A DNA stretch of 5,359 nt, from positions 1-5,359 of the forward strand of contig JAUNAE010000264.1 of NCBI GenBank assembly GCA_030527765.1. The letters run 5' to 3'. Of the stretch, positions 1-5,359 are shown piece by piece. How positions within the stretch are numbered: position 1 is the first letter of the stretch; each line of letters begins with the position of its first letter. The notes beneath the pieces are model-generated. The model was not told where the DNA came from. It did no database searches and saw only the letters and a list, made by a program, of their open reading frames with translations. The position numbers and the translations under genes are program-made. This stretch comes from Eubacteriales bacterium (GTDB lineage Bacteria > Bacillota_A > Clostridia > Lachnospirales > Lachnospiraceae).

Positions 1-704
1 TAAGTCTGAATCTTGAAGAAATAGTTCTTTCCAGGAACCAGATTGCTAAGAGTTACGCTTGTCTGTGTATTCTTTTTAACAGTTGCGCATTTCTTATAAT
101 ATCCGTTCAGAGTATTGGATACATAGAGATGATATCCGGAAATATTGTTAACTTTTCTCCAGGAAACCTGAACTGTTTTGTAATCCTTACCAGTGACTTT
201 GAGTCCGAGTGGAGCTACCAGTCCGGATGGAGTGTAGTTTGGCATAACAAAGGAAATCTTATAGCTTCCTGTATATGTGTTATTGCTCCATGGTTTAATA
301 CGAATATAGTAGGTACCTGCAGAGAGGGTATCCTCATAAACATCGCTCTTTGTTGTACCCTCATCAACGTAATACAAATTCTTAGAATATACAGAATCAT
401 CAGATGCATCGAAGATTTCAAACATGCTGTCATAAACGCCGCTGACGTAAGTAATCTTTACTTTCTGCTCACTTGGTACAACGATGCGATAGAAATCGAT
501 CAGGTCATCTTCTGTCAGCTGACCGGATATTGTACTTCCGTTTGCAAGATATCGTGCGGTATCTGCAGTTGTGTAAGAGCCCTTTGCACTGCTCTTGTCT
601 GCTGCAAAAACAGATGCAGCCAGCAATACGCAAAGAACGAATGCGATTGCGAAAATCTGTCCACATCCCTGCAGCATTTTCAGGATGTTGCTTGTTTTTT
701 TCAT
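1..704 (-). CDS. Secreted PPC-like / fibronectin type III domain protein, C-terminus beyond window
   Basis: An open frame reads on the minus strand from ATG at 704-702 through 234 codons to the left edge without a stop, so the protein is C-terminally cut by the window. Residues 1-34 form a signal peptide: a lysine start (MKKTS), a hydrophobic core (about 17-33) and a likely cleavage after SVFA (34). No lipobox surrounds Cys25, so a lipoprotein is unlikely. Residues about 50-155 resemble a PPC-type beta-sandwich (bacterial pre-peptidase C-terminal), with GQLTEDDLIDFYRI near 61-74 and the hallmark LSAGTYYIRI at 127-136. From about 162 a fibronectin-III domain follows (VQVSWRKV, SGYHLYVS, LVPGKNYFFKI). 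An AGGAGG lies 6 bases before the ATG, and a good promoter lies about 160 bases upstream. The role is probably extracellular binding or adhesion, or accessory domains of a longer secreted enzyme whose catalytic part is outside. Secretion is well supported; the function is not. Confidence 0.88.
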   Translation of the reverse strand, partial: MKKTSNILKMLQGCGQIFAIAFVLCVLLAASVFAADKSSAKGSYTTADTARYLANGSTISGQLTEDDLIDFYRIVVPSEQKVKITYVSGVYDSMFEIFDASDDSVYSKNLYYVDEGTTKSDVYEDTLSAGTYYIRIKPWSNNTYTGSYKISFVMPNYTPSGLVAPLGLKVTGKDYKTVQVSWRKVNNISGYHLYVSNTLNGYYKKCATVKKNTQTSVTLSNLVPGKNYFFKIQT

Positions 705-710
705 ACTTTT

Positions 711-716
711 CCTCCT
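711..716 (-). promoter_or_regulatory. Ribosome binding site of the secreted FN3 protein
   Basis: On the minus strand a perfect AGGAGG sits 6 bases before the ATG at 704. It fixes the start of a gene that is open at the window edge, and it favours this frame over an overlapping out-of-frame minus ORF (744-505) that has no comparable site. Confidence 0.85.
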
Positions 717-793
717 TCATATCAGACAAAACATCACACCTCATTCCTGTGTATTTCGTCCATTCTTATTGTGAAACACTTTCAAGAGAATAT

Positions 794-845
794 TCGATGT
801 CCGCTTCGAAGAATGCGACGCAGATCCCGCCTATCCGTCTATCGA
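794..845 (-). other. Possible folded 5' leader (three-way-junction-like) of the secreted protein gene
   Basis: In the minus-strand RNA an outer stem TCGAT/ATCGA (845-841 with 798-794) encloses two hairpins. The first is GACG/CGTC (839-836 with 820-817), extended by GAT/ATC around an AGGCGGG loop. The second is GC-A-TTC, loop TTC, GAA-GC (816-803). An extra AAT/ATT pairing beyond a 2x2 internal loop could lengthen the outer stem. It lies between the predicted promoter and the ribosome site, in a leader of about 150 bases. No riboswitch class was recognised; the expected c-di-GMP-I or -II motifs are absent. Short stems can arise by chance, so this is tentative. Confidence 0.25.
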
Positions 846-861
846 TAATTTCCCCGTTTAT

Positions 862-891
862 ATTATACCCAATATTGGCTATTTTTTGTAA
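862..891 (-). promoter_or_regulatory. Sigma-A type promoter for the secreted FN3 protein gene
   Basis: The minus strand reads TTACAA (891-886), an 18-base spacer, then a perfect TATAAT (867-862). Transcription would start near 855 and give a 5' leader of about 150 bases before the ATG at 704. The -35 is only 17 bases past the stop of the patatin gene, so the secreted protein probably has its own transcript, perhaps with read-through because no clear terminator separates the genes. A perfect 10-base palindrome, CCAATATTGG (869-878), fills part of the spacer. Confidence 0.6.
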
Positions 892-907
892 TTAAGATTT
901 TATTAAC

Positions 908-1771
908 TCAATTGATCTGTTTATCACTGAGATACTCCCTCAACGCCTGCAGCTGTGTTCCGGCATCTTTGACCCCAAGATCATACACTTCCTGCAGCTT
1001 CTCAGGATTTTTTTCCATTCTTCCGATTTCGATCGGCTCGGATGGACGAATGACAAAAACCTCTCCGGTCTTCTCCAGTTCTATCAGTTTCTGAACAGAC
1101 TCATTATATACTTCATGGCGTCTGAGCATCTGTTCTGCCAGTGCCGGATATTTGCGATAACCGAGTTTCACCACTCTCTGGGACATTGGTTTCTTACGAT
1201 ACGTCAAATCTCTCGTAAGTATTACCACAACCCGGCTGCACCCCTGCTGCATCAGCCATTCAAAAGGAATGCTGTCTGCGATTCCTCCATCCAGATATTT
1301 CTTTCCATCCAAAGTCACCGGATGGGACACAAAAGGAAGGGAGCCGGATGCTCTCAGAACATCCATCTGTTGGAATGGATTTGTAATTTTTATGTACTCC
1401 GGTTTTCCTGTGGTCATTTCTGTGACGACCGCATAAAACTCTCCCTCCGCTTTCATGAAAGCTTCGTTGTCGAAGGGGTCCAGTCTTCTCGGAACAATAT
1501 CGTAGGCATAACTCGTATTCACGATATTCCCCTCAAACAACAGGGGACGCAGTCCCATATAGTCCTTATCACCGTTGAATCGCTTGTTATACCGGATCAC
1601 TCTTCCCTTCTGTCCGGAAAGATAATTCACCCCAAAGAGGGCACCTGCGCTGACTCCCACCGTCATATCCAACCGGATGTTTTCTTCCATCATCACATCC
1701 AGAACACCTGCGGTAAACATTCCTCTCATTGCCCCGCCTTCCAGAACAAGGCCTGTCTTACAATTTCCCAT
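908..1771 (-). CDS. Patatin-like phospholipase (YjjU-like)
   Basis: This is a predicted lipid acyl hydrolase using a Ser-Asp dyad. Numbered from ATG at 1771 (287 residues), it shows the oxyanion loop GGAMRG (12-17), the nucleophile elbow GVSAG (39-43, Ser41) and the DGG motif with the catalytic Asp (161-163). All three core patatin elements are present and correctly ordered. The C-terminal third (about 205-275, RHEVYNESVQ through YDLGVKDA) matches the extension seen on YjjU-type bacterial patatins. No signal peptide or membrane segment is seen, so it is likely cytoplasmic or loosely membrane-associated. The frame stays open to a GTG at 1816 (302 residues), but the family-like sequence begins at MGNCKTGLVLEGG, and a GGGAG lies 11 bases before the ATG while the GTG lacks a ribosome site. 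No clear promoter was found; it may be read from the upstream signalling gene, 158 bases away. Natural substrate unknown. Confidence 0.9.
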   Translation of the reverse strand: MGNCKTGLVLEGGAMRGMFTAGVLDVMMEENIRLDMTVGVSAGALFGVNYLSGQKGRVIRYNKRFNGDKDYMGLRPLLFEGNIVNTSYAYDIVPRRLDPFDNEAFMKAEGEFYAVVTEMTTGKPEYIKITNPFQQMDVLRASGSLPFVSHPVTLDGKKYLDGGIADSIPFEWLMQQGCSRVVVILTRDLTYRKKPMSQRVVKLGYRKYPALAEQMLRRHEVYNESVQKLIELEKTGEVFVIRPSEPIEIGRMEKNPEKLQEVYDLGVKDAGTQLQALREYLSDKQIN

Positions 1772-1782
1772 GTAACCAACTA

Positions 1783-1787
1783 CTCCC
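1783..1787 (-). promoter_or_regulatory. Weak ribosome site that favours the ATG start of the patatin
   Basis: The minus strand has GGGAG 11 bases before ATG 1771. The spacing is slightly long and the match incomplete, but the alternative GTG at 1816 is preceded by only GAGATG at a poor distance. This is the main sequence argument for the shorter protein. Confidence 0.4.
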
Positions 1788-1838
1788 GTTTTTTCTTTAC
1801 AATATCCGACATTCACAGTCTATTCGTGATTCATCTCA

Positions 1839-1906
1839 GAGTTCGGTAGAAGAAAGTTGCTTCGCAACTGCCGAACTCGCGCGCGAATCTTCTTACGAGA
1901 TTCGCG
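1839..1906. repeat. Pair of adjacent strong hairpins between the signalling and patatin genes
   Basis: Hairpin A pairs GAGTTCGG (1839-1846) with CCGAACTC (1871-1878). It encloses an inner AGTTGC/GCAACT stem (1855-1860 with 1864-1869) and an asymmetric TAGAAGAA bulge. Hairpin B pairs CGCGAATCT (1882-1890) with AGATTCGCG (1898-1906) around a 7-base loop. A palindrome TCGCGCGCGA (1877-1886) joins them. They begin 24 bases after the stop of the upstream gene. On the minus strand the inner AGTTGC stem is followed by TTCTTCT, a poor U-tract, so a weak terminator is possible; nothing similar follows on the plus strand. The compact palindromic design also suits a dispersed intergenic repeat, which cannot be tested from one copy. 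Confidence 0.55.
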
Positions 1907-1929
1907 ATTTAATCTGCTTTCCTGTTCAC

Positions 1930-4900
1930 TCACTTCCTATAGAGGGGGAAGTTTTTTTCCATCTGATATCCGTACCCGCCGGAAGCTTTTTTTAACATTT
2001 CCCGGATATTATCCGGATCTTCTGCATAGAAAAGTTTCATATTCGGCTGCAAAGTAACCGGGTATCCTGCCAGTTCCCGTACCTGATGGAAACGGCTCTG
2101 AACTCTCTCTTTCAGATCCTCTATCTCCCGGGAATCCTCATATTTCATCATAATGACAAAACTTCCGCCGTAAACCCTTCCAACAGCCATGCGGAAATTG
2201 GAAAGTTCTGCAAAAATATCTCCGATTTCTTTGAGCATTTCCCTGGCAATCTCGTCACCATAGGTCAGTTCGTCCTGCTTGTAGTTATCGAAAATCAACG
2301 TGATGACTGCGAAATGTTCTCCCCGGAATTCCAGATCTTCCATATACTCCGTTGCCACATTGGAAACTCCCTGTGCGGACAACAGTCCTGTAACCGAATC
2401 CGTGGCATCGGAAATCGGCTTCATACCGAGATACTCTGTCAAATCATCAACGTTAATAAAACTTCCTACCAGTCCGACAATTTCATCATTTTTGTAGATC
2501 GGTTCCTTTGTGGCGATCACGTTTCTCGGAACACCCCGGACAATGCACTTGCCCAGGCGGCTCGTCAGCCGTTCACCCTTTTCCAAAACCCGAATCTCAT
2601 CTTCATAGAATGGCATGTTCGTTATATGCCACTTCATCTCCTCGTCGGTCTTTCCGAGAATCTCATCCAGACTGTGGATACCGAATGTTTCCATGAACTT
2701 CTCATTGGCCCCAAGGAATCTGCGCTTTTTGTCTTTCCAGAAAAGATGCACTTTCTTTGAATCCTTCAGTGCCTTCCACACCAGTTCATCGAGACTGCGG
2801 GATTTGCCCGGCAGCTCCCGATGCAGATTCTGCACAAGATGCTCGTAAAGTCTCGGAACGTATCTTGTGGAGTAAATCACCTTCTCAGATCCCGGCACAA
2901 GGAGAAGGGTATGGAGTTTCCATACATAAGCCCCATTTGCCGCTCTCGTGCGGAACATCTCCGTAATATAATTCATGGACTGACGATCCATTCTCTCATT
3001 GAGGGTGGATGCATCCAGAAATCTGCAGAAATCTTCTCTGTCATCCCGGTGAATAATCAATCGGGCCAGTTCCTCCCTCATAGGAACCCGGTGATTCTCT
3101 TCCTTGAAACTCTCGATCAGATTATAATTCGTACCGGAATTCAGCACATCGACAGATTGTTTTCCAAGATCGAACAGATATACCGTGTCATACATAGCAT
3201 ACTGAAGCCGGAACACGAAGTCAAACTGATCCTTATCCTCCGGTTCATCTCTGTGAGTCAGATTGATCAGCTCCGTATGAATCAGACAATGATTCTTTTG
3301 CCTGCAAATCAGCTTCGCGCGAAGTCGGACGAAATGTCGGAATACCGCATACTCTACACTCTGGAAATCTTCCTGGTAGCGAAGTCTGGCCAGGAAATCT
3401 CGGTACATTCCATACAAAGGGGAGGTTCTGTCGTTCAGATTCGCATAGACCATTTCCTCTCCGGAAACTTCGATATCTTTCCAGACATCCCGGTAAGCCT
3501 GATTGATATACAGATACTGAAAATTCTCTCCATCGTAATCCATGATTGCCAGGGCACGGTCGGTGATCAGATTGACACTGCCTGCTTTGGAATAATAGCT
3601 GTGCCAGCGTCTCGTCTCGATTTCGGACTCCCGTCCCAGGTATAACTCCCGAATCGCATCCGGCGGAATCGGGCGGCTGATAAAGAATCCCTGCACTTTC
3701 TCACAGCCGATATCCCGGAGAAACTCATACTGTTCCTGAGTCTCCACACCCTCCGCAAGTGTCTGAATGTGGAGTTCTTTTGCCATAGAAATAATGGATC
3801 GAATCATCTGTTTTGTTTTATTGTCAAATGTGCGGAGGAACTGAATATCCAGCTTAATCTCATCGAAATCATACTCTCTCAATACGTTCAGAGAAGAATA
3901 TCCACTGCCGAAATCATCCATCCACATCTGATATCCCGCCTCACGGAATCTGCGGATTTCCCTTTTGAAGACAACCGGATCATCCATTACCATGGATTCC
4001 GTCACTTCGACATAGAGCATATCCCTGGCAATACCGAATTCCCGCACGGTTTTTTCCACTTCATCGAAGATATCACAGGTCAGGAAATCGATGCGTGAAA
4101 GATTGAAAGAAACCGGCACCTGAAGGTTGCCTTGCTCCTGATTCTCTTTCATCTCCTGACAGATTCTTCGAAGGACGTGAAGATCCAGCTTGGTAATCAG
4201 CTGATTCTCCTCCAATGTCGGGATGAATTCTCCAAGAGACAGCATTCCGTATACCGGATCAATCCACCGTGCAAGAGCCTCCATACTGCAGAACTTGCCA
4301 TTGATGGTGCGGATGACCGGCTGATAATATACCTGGATGTACCCTTTCTGAATCGCCTCATCGATATGCTGAATCACATAAGATTCCAGCTCAATGCTTC
4401 TGTGAATCGTTGCATTGTACCGGTAAATTTCCATGGAACTCCGGCGGATCTTGTCGCAGGCTGCCTTGGCAAGATCGGCGGCTTTGGAGATTTCTTCTTT
4501 CTCTCCCGGAATCTGATAAATTCCTGTTTTTAATTTCATTCCATAGTAAGAACCGTACTCGTGGAATTCTTTTCGAATCTCTTCTGCCAGTTCCTGGTGA
4601 TTCTCCTTATCTGTGAGAAGAACAAAATGATCATCCCCAAAGCGGGCCACCAGATCCCCCTCCATATGTTTTGTAATAATCTCCGCCAGTTTCTGAAGCA
4701 GAAGATTGCCCGCATGACTTCCGTATTTCATATTATAATATCTGAAATGGCGGATGTTGCTGTACAATACATGGTATTGACGGCTTCTTCCTTCCTCGTC
4801 TGCCCGACGAAGAATCTTATCTCCATAAAGCAAAAACTGCTTCATGGTAAACAGCCCGGTCAGTCGATCCGTCGCCTCGGATATCTGCAGACCCTCACGG

Positions 4901-5280
4901 ACGTTCACGGTCAGCACACAGAGAGCGAGATCCTCTCCGGGAATATCCATCTTGCCTCCCTGATCTTCCACCTCCAGAATCTCCCCTGATTTTGTCTGGA
5001 TCTGATAGGAAAGATAATGATTCTGATTAATCCGGCTGTGATTCATCTGCCGAAGAAGCTCTGCCATCCCGCTTCTGTCCGACTCTGCAAGCAAATTGAT
5101 AAAGTTTCCACGACAAAAAGACAGAAACTCTTCTTCCGATTTGCACTCGAAGATGTTCCACATCTTCTCATTGGAACAAAGAATTTCTGTCTTATCATAT
5201 CCACGAAAAATCAGGGTGGCTTTCGGAGAACTTTGTACCCATTCTTCCATTGAGATCTTTCTATTGGAAAGTTCTGTCAT
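1930..5280 (-). CDS. Multidomain c-di-GMP phosphodiesterase: PAS, degenerate GGDEF, EAL, 3 PAS-like, degenerate GGDEF
   Basis: A 1116-residue signalling protein predicted to cleave cyclic di-GMP to pGpG. From ATG at 5280 the order is: PAS-like domain (about 13-130); GGDEF domain (138-290) opening DRLTGLF, with the signature replaced by GDDHF (215-219) and metal and substrate positions altered (NIRHFRYYN at 175-183); EAL domain (about 296-545); PAS-like modules at about 560-675, 685-808 and 828-950; then a second GGDEF-like domain (961-1110) with signature YGGSF (1037-1041). The EAL site is complete: Q320, E334 in EALARW, N393, E425 in ExTE, D455-D456 in DDFGSGYSS, K476, AEGVET (509-514) and Q530. 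No signal peptide or membrane segment is seen, so it is cytoplasmic. A GTG at 5298 extends the frame by 6 residues but overlaps the ribosome site; AGGAGG 8 bases before the ATG fixes the start. Phosphodiesterase activity is inferred; the sensed signal is unknown. Confidence 0.93.
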   Translation of the reverse strand: MTELSNRKISMEEWVQSSPKATLIFRGYDKTEILCSNEKMWNIFECKSEEEFLSFCRGNFINLLAESDRSGMAELLRQMNHSRINQNHYLSYQIQTKSGEILEVEDQGGKMDIPGEDLALCVLTVNVREGLQISEATDRLTGLFTMKQFLLYGDKILRRADEEGRSRQYHVLYSNIRHFRYYNMKYGSHAGNLLLQKLAEIITKHMEGDLVARFGDDHFVLLTDKENHQELAEEIRKEFHEYGSYYGMKLKTGIYQIPGEKEEISKAADLAKAACDKIRRSSMEIYRYNATIHRSIELESYVIQHIDEAIQKGYIQVYYQPVIRTINGKFCSMEALARWIDPVYGMLSLGEFIPTLEENQLITKLDLHVLRRICQEMKENQEQGNLQVPVSFNLSRIDFLTCDIFDEVEKTVREFGIARDMLYVEVTESMVMDDPVVFKREIRRFREAGYQMWMDDFGSGYSSLNVLREYDFDEIKLDIQFLRTFDNKTKQMIRSIISMAKELHIQTLAEGVETQEQYEFLRDIGCEKVQGFFISRPIPPDAIRELYLGRESEIETRRWHSYYSKAGSVNLITDRALAIMDYDGENFQYLYINQAYRDVWKDIEVSGEEMVYANLNDRTSPLYGMYRDFLARLRYQEDFQSVEYAVFRHFVRLRAKLICRQKNHCLIHTELINLTHRDEPEDKDQFDFVFRLQYAMYDTVYLFDLGKQSVDVLNSGTNYNLIESFKEENHRVPMREELARLIIHRDDREDFCRFLDASTLNERMDRQSMNYITEMFRTRAANGAYVWKLHTLLLVPGSEKVIYSTRYVPRLYEHLVQNLHRELPGKSRSLDELVWKALKDSKKVHLFWKDKKRRFLGANEKFMETFGIHSLDEILGKTDEEMKWHITNMPFYEDEIRVLEKGERLTSRLGKCIVRGVPRNVIATKEPIYKNDEIVGLVGSFINVDDLTEYLGMKPISDATDSVTGLLSAQGVSNVATEYMEDLEFRGEHFAVITLIFDNYKQDELTYGDEIAREMLKEIGDIFAELSNFRMAVGRVYGGSFVIMMKYEDSREIEDLKERVQSRFHQVRELAGYPVTLQPNMKLFYAEDPDNIREMLKKASGGYGYQMEKNFPLYRK

Positions 5281-5288
5281 GTAATTTA

Positions 5289-5294
5289 CCTCCT
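5289..5294 (-). promoter_or_regulatory. Ribosome binding site deciding the start of the c-di-GMP gene
   Basis: A perfect AGGAGG on the minus strand is 8 bases before ATG 5280. It lies inside the codons that would be translated from the in-frame GTG at 5298, which argues against that longer start. Confidence 0.85.
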
Positions 5295-5305
5295 GCACCC
5301 ATACG

Positions 5306-5333
5306 GTAGTGTCAAGTCTGACACCACTTTTTT
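5306..5333 (+). terminator. Dyad with T-tract upstream of the c-di-GMP gene (terminator-like on plus strand)
   Basis: GTAGTGTCA (5306-5314) pairs with TGACACCAC (5319-5327) around an AGTC loop, giving 9 pairs with one G-T. On the plus strand it is followed directly by TTTTTTATTTT, the layout of an intrinsic terminator. No plus-strand gene feeds it, so it would stop antisense transcription. On the minus strand the same dyad would lie in the leader of the signalling gene, 12 bases upstream of its AGGAGG, where it could be an operator or an RNA hairpin. The perfect core is GTGTCAGACTTGACAC read on the minus strand. Confidence 0.4.
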
Positions 5334-5335
5334 AT

Positions 5336-5341
5336 TTTATA
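5336..5341 (-). promoter_or_regulatory. Candidate -10 element for the c-di-GMP gene
   Basis: The minus strand reads TATAAA in an AT-rich stretch between the two inverted repeats. A -35 at normal spacing would fall at or just past the right edge, so the promoter cannot be confirmed. The TTGACA at 5318-5313 is a perfect -35 hexamer, but no -10 follows it at 16-18 bases, so it is probably only part of the dyad. Confidence 0.25.
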
Positions 5342-5359
5342 AAGGCTTGAAAAGCCTTT
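5341..5359. repeat. Perfect 8-bp inverted repeat at the right edge
   Basis: AAAGGCTT (5341-5348) and AAGCCTTT (5352-5359) are perfect complements around a GAA loop. The shape is that of an intrinsic terminator whose A-tract and T-tract pair. It could end a gene beyond the right edge in either direction; the window stops at its last base, so any following T-tract is unseen. Confidence 0.45.

Noticed and set aside
505..744. Minus-strand ORF overlapping the start of the FN3 gene in another frame
   Set aside because: It has no proper ribosome site, and its frame is a shift of the signal-peptide coding region; the product is low-complexity and unrecognisable.
129..848. Plus-strand ORF of 239 codons, Cys-rich
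   Set aside because: It is antisense to the FN3 protein, which has a signal peptide, domains and a perfect ribosome site; this ORF has unpatterned composition and resembles no family.
705..860. A c-di-GMP riboswitch in the FN3 gene leader
   Set aside because: The conserved GEMM-I elements (a GCAAA-type stretch and paired GGTAG/GGTT segments) and the class II pseudoknot sequences were not found by eye.
908..1771. CBASS-type effector (CapV-like patatin) activated by a cyclic dinucleotide
   Set aside because: No CD-NTase gene is present, the neighbour is an EAL phosphodiesterase, and the C-terminal extension fits the YjjU-like group.
1115..1849. Long plus-strand ORF opposite the patatin gene
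   Set aside because: It is antisense to a gene with complete catalytic motifs, and the translated sequence is rich in His, Cys and Ser without any recognisable motif.
2821..3645. Plus-strand ORF of 274 codons opposite the signalling gene
   Set aside because: It lies wholly opposite the PAS region of a continuous 1116-residue frame and has no ribosome site or family motif; it is a shadow.
5313..5318. TTGACA as a -35 box of the signalling gene
   Set aside because: The hexamer is perfect, but 16-18 bases downstream lies the ribosome site region with no -10-like sequence; it is better explained as one arm of the dyad.

Overview
The window reads as a chromosomal segment of a low-to-moderate GC Gram-positive anaerobe, most likely a Clostridia/Lachnospiraceae-type gut bacterium. 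This is inferred from strong AGGAGG ribosome sites, a secreted protein of the fibronectin-III type common in Clostridia, a YjjU-like patatin with the look of Firmicutes homologues, and a large PAS/GGDEF/EAL signalling protein. No marker gene is present, so the genus is not assigned. No tRNA, rRNA, CRISPR array, transposase or phage gene was seen.

All three genes are on the minus strand, so transcription runs from right to left. At the right edge (5281-5359) is a short region with two inverted repeats and a possible -10 element. Next comes a 1116-residue cyclic-di-GMP signalling protein (1930-5280), with the order PAS, degenerate GGDEF, intact EAL, three PAS-like modules, second degenerate GGDEF. 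A 158-base gap holds two strong adjacent hairpins (1839-1906). Then follows a patatin-like phospholipase (908-1771, with a possible GTG start at 1816). A 203-base gap carries a good promoter and a potentially folded leader. Last is a secreted protein with a signal peptide, a PPC-like beta domain and a fibronectin-III domain (704 down to the left edge), which is cut off by the window.

Working model (inference): the large protein is a c-di-GMP phosphodiesterase, because its EAL residues are all present and both GGDEF sites are broken. The secreted PPC/FN3 protein is an extracellular or surface protein, a type of output often governed by c-di-GMP in Clostridia. Nothing in its leader matches a known c-di-GMP riboswitch, so a direct link is not shown. 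The patatin is most simply a housekeeping lipid acyl hydrolase. The points most worth a second look are the double-degenerate GGDEF architecture, the hairpin pair at 1839-1906, the three-way-junction-like leader at 794-845, and the dyad just upstream of the signalling gene.
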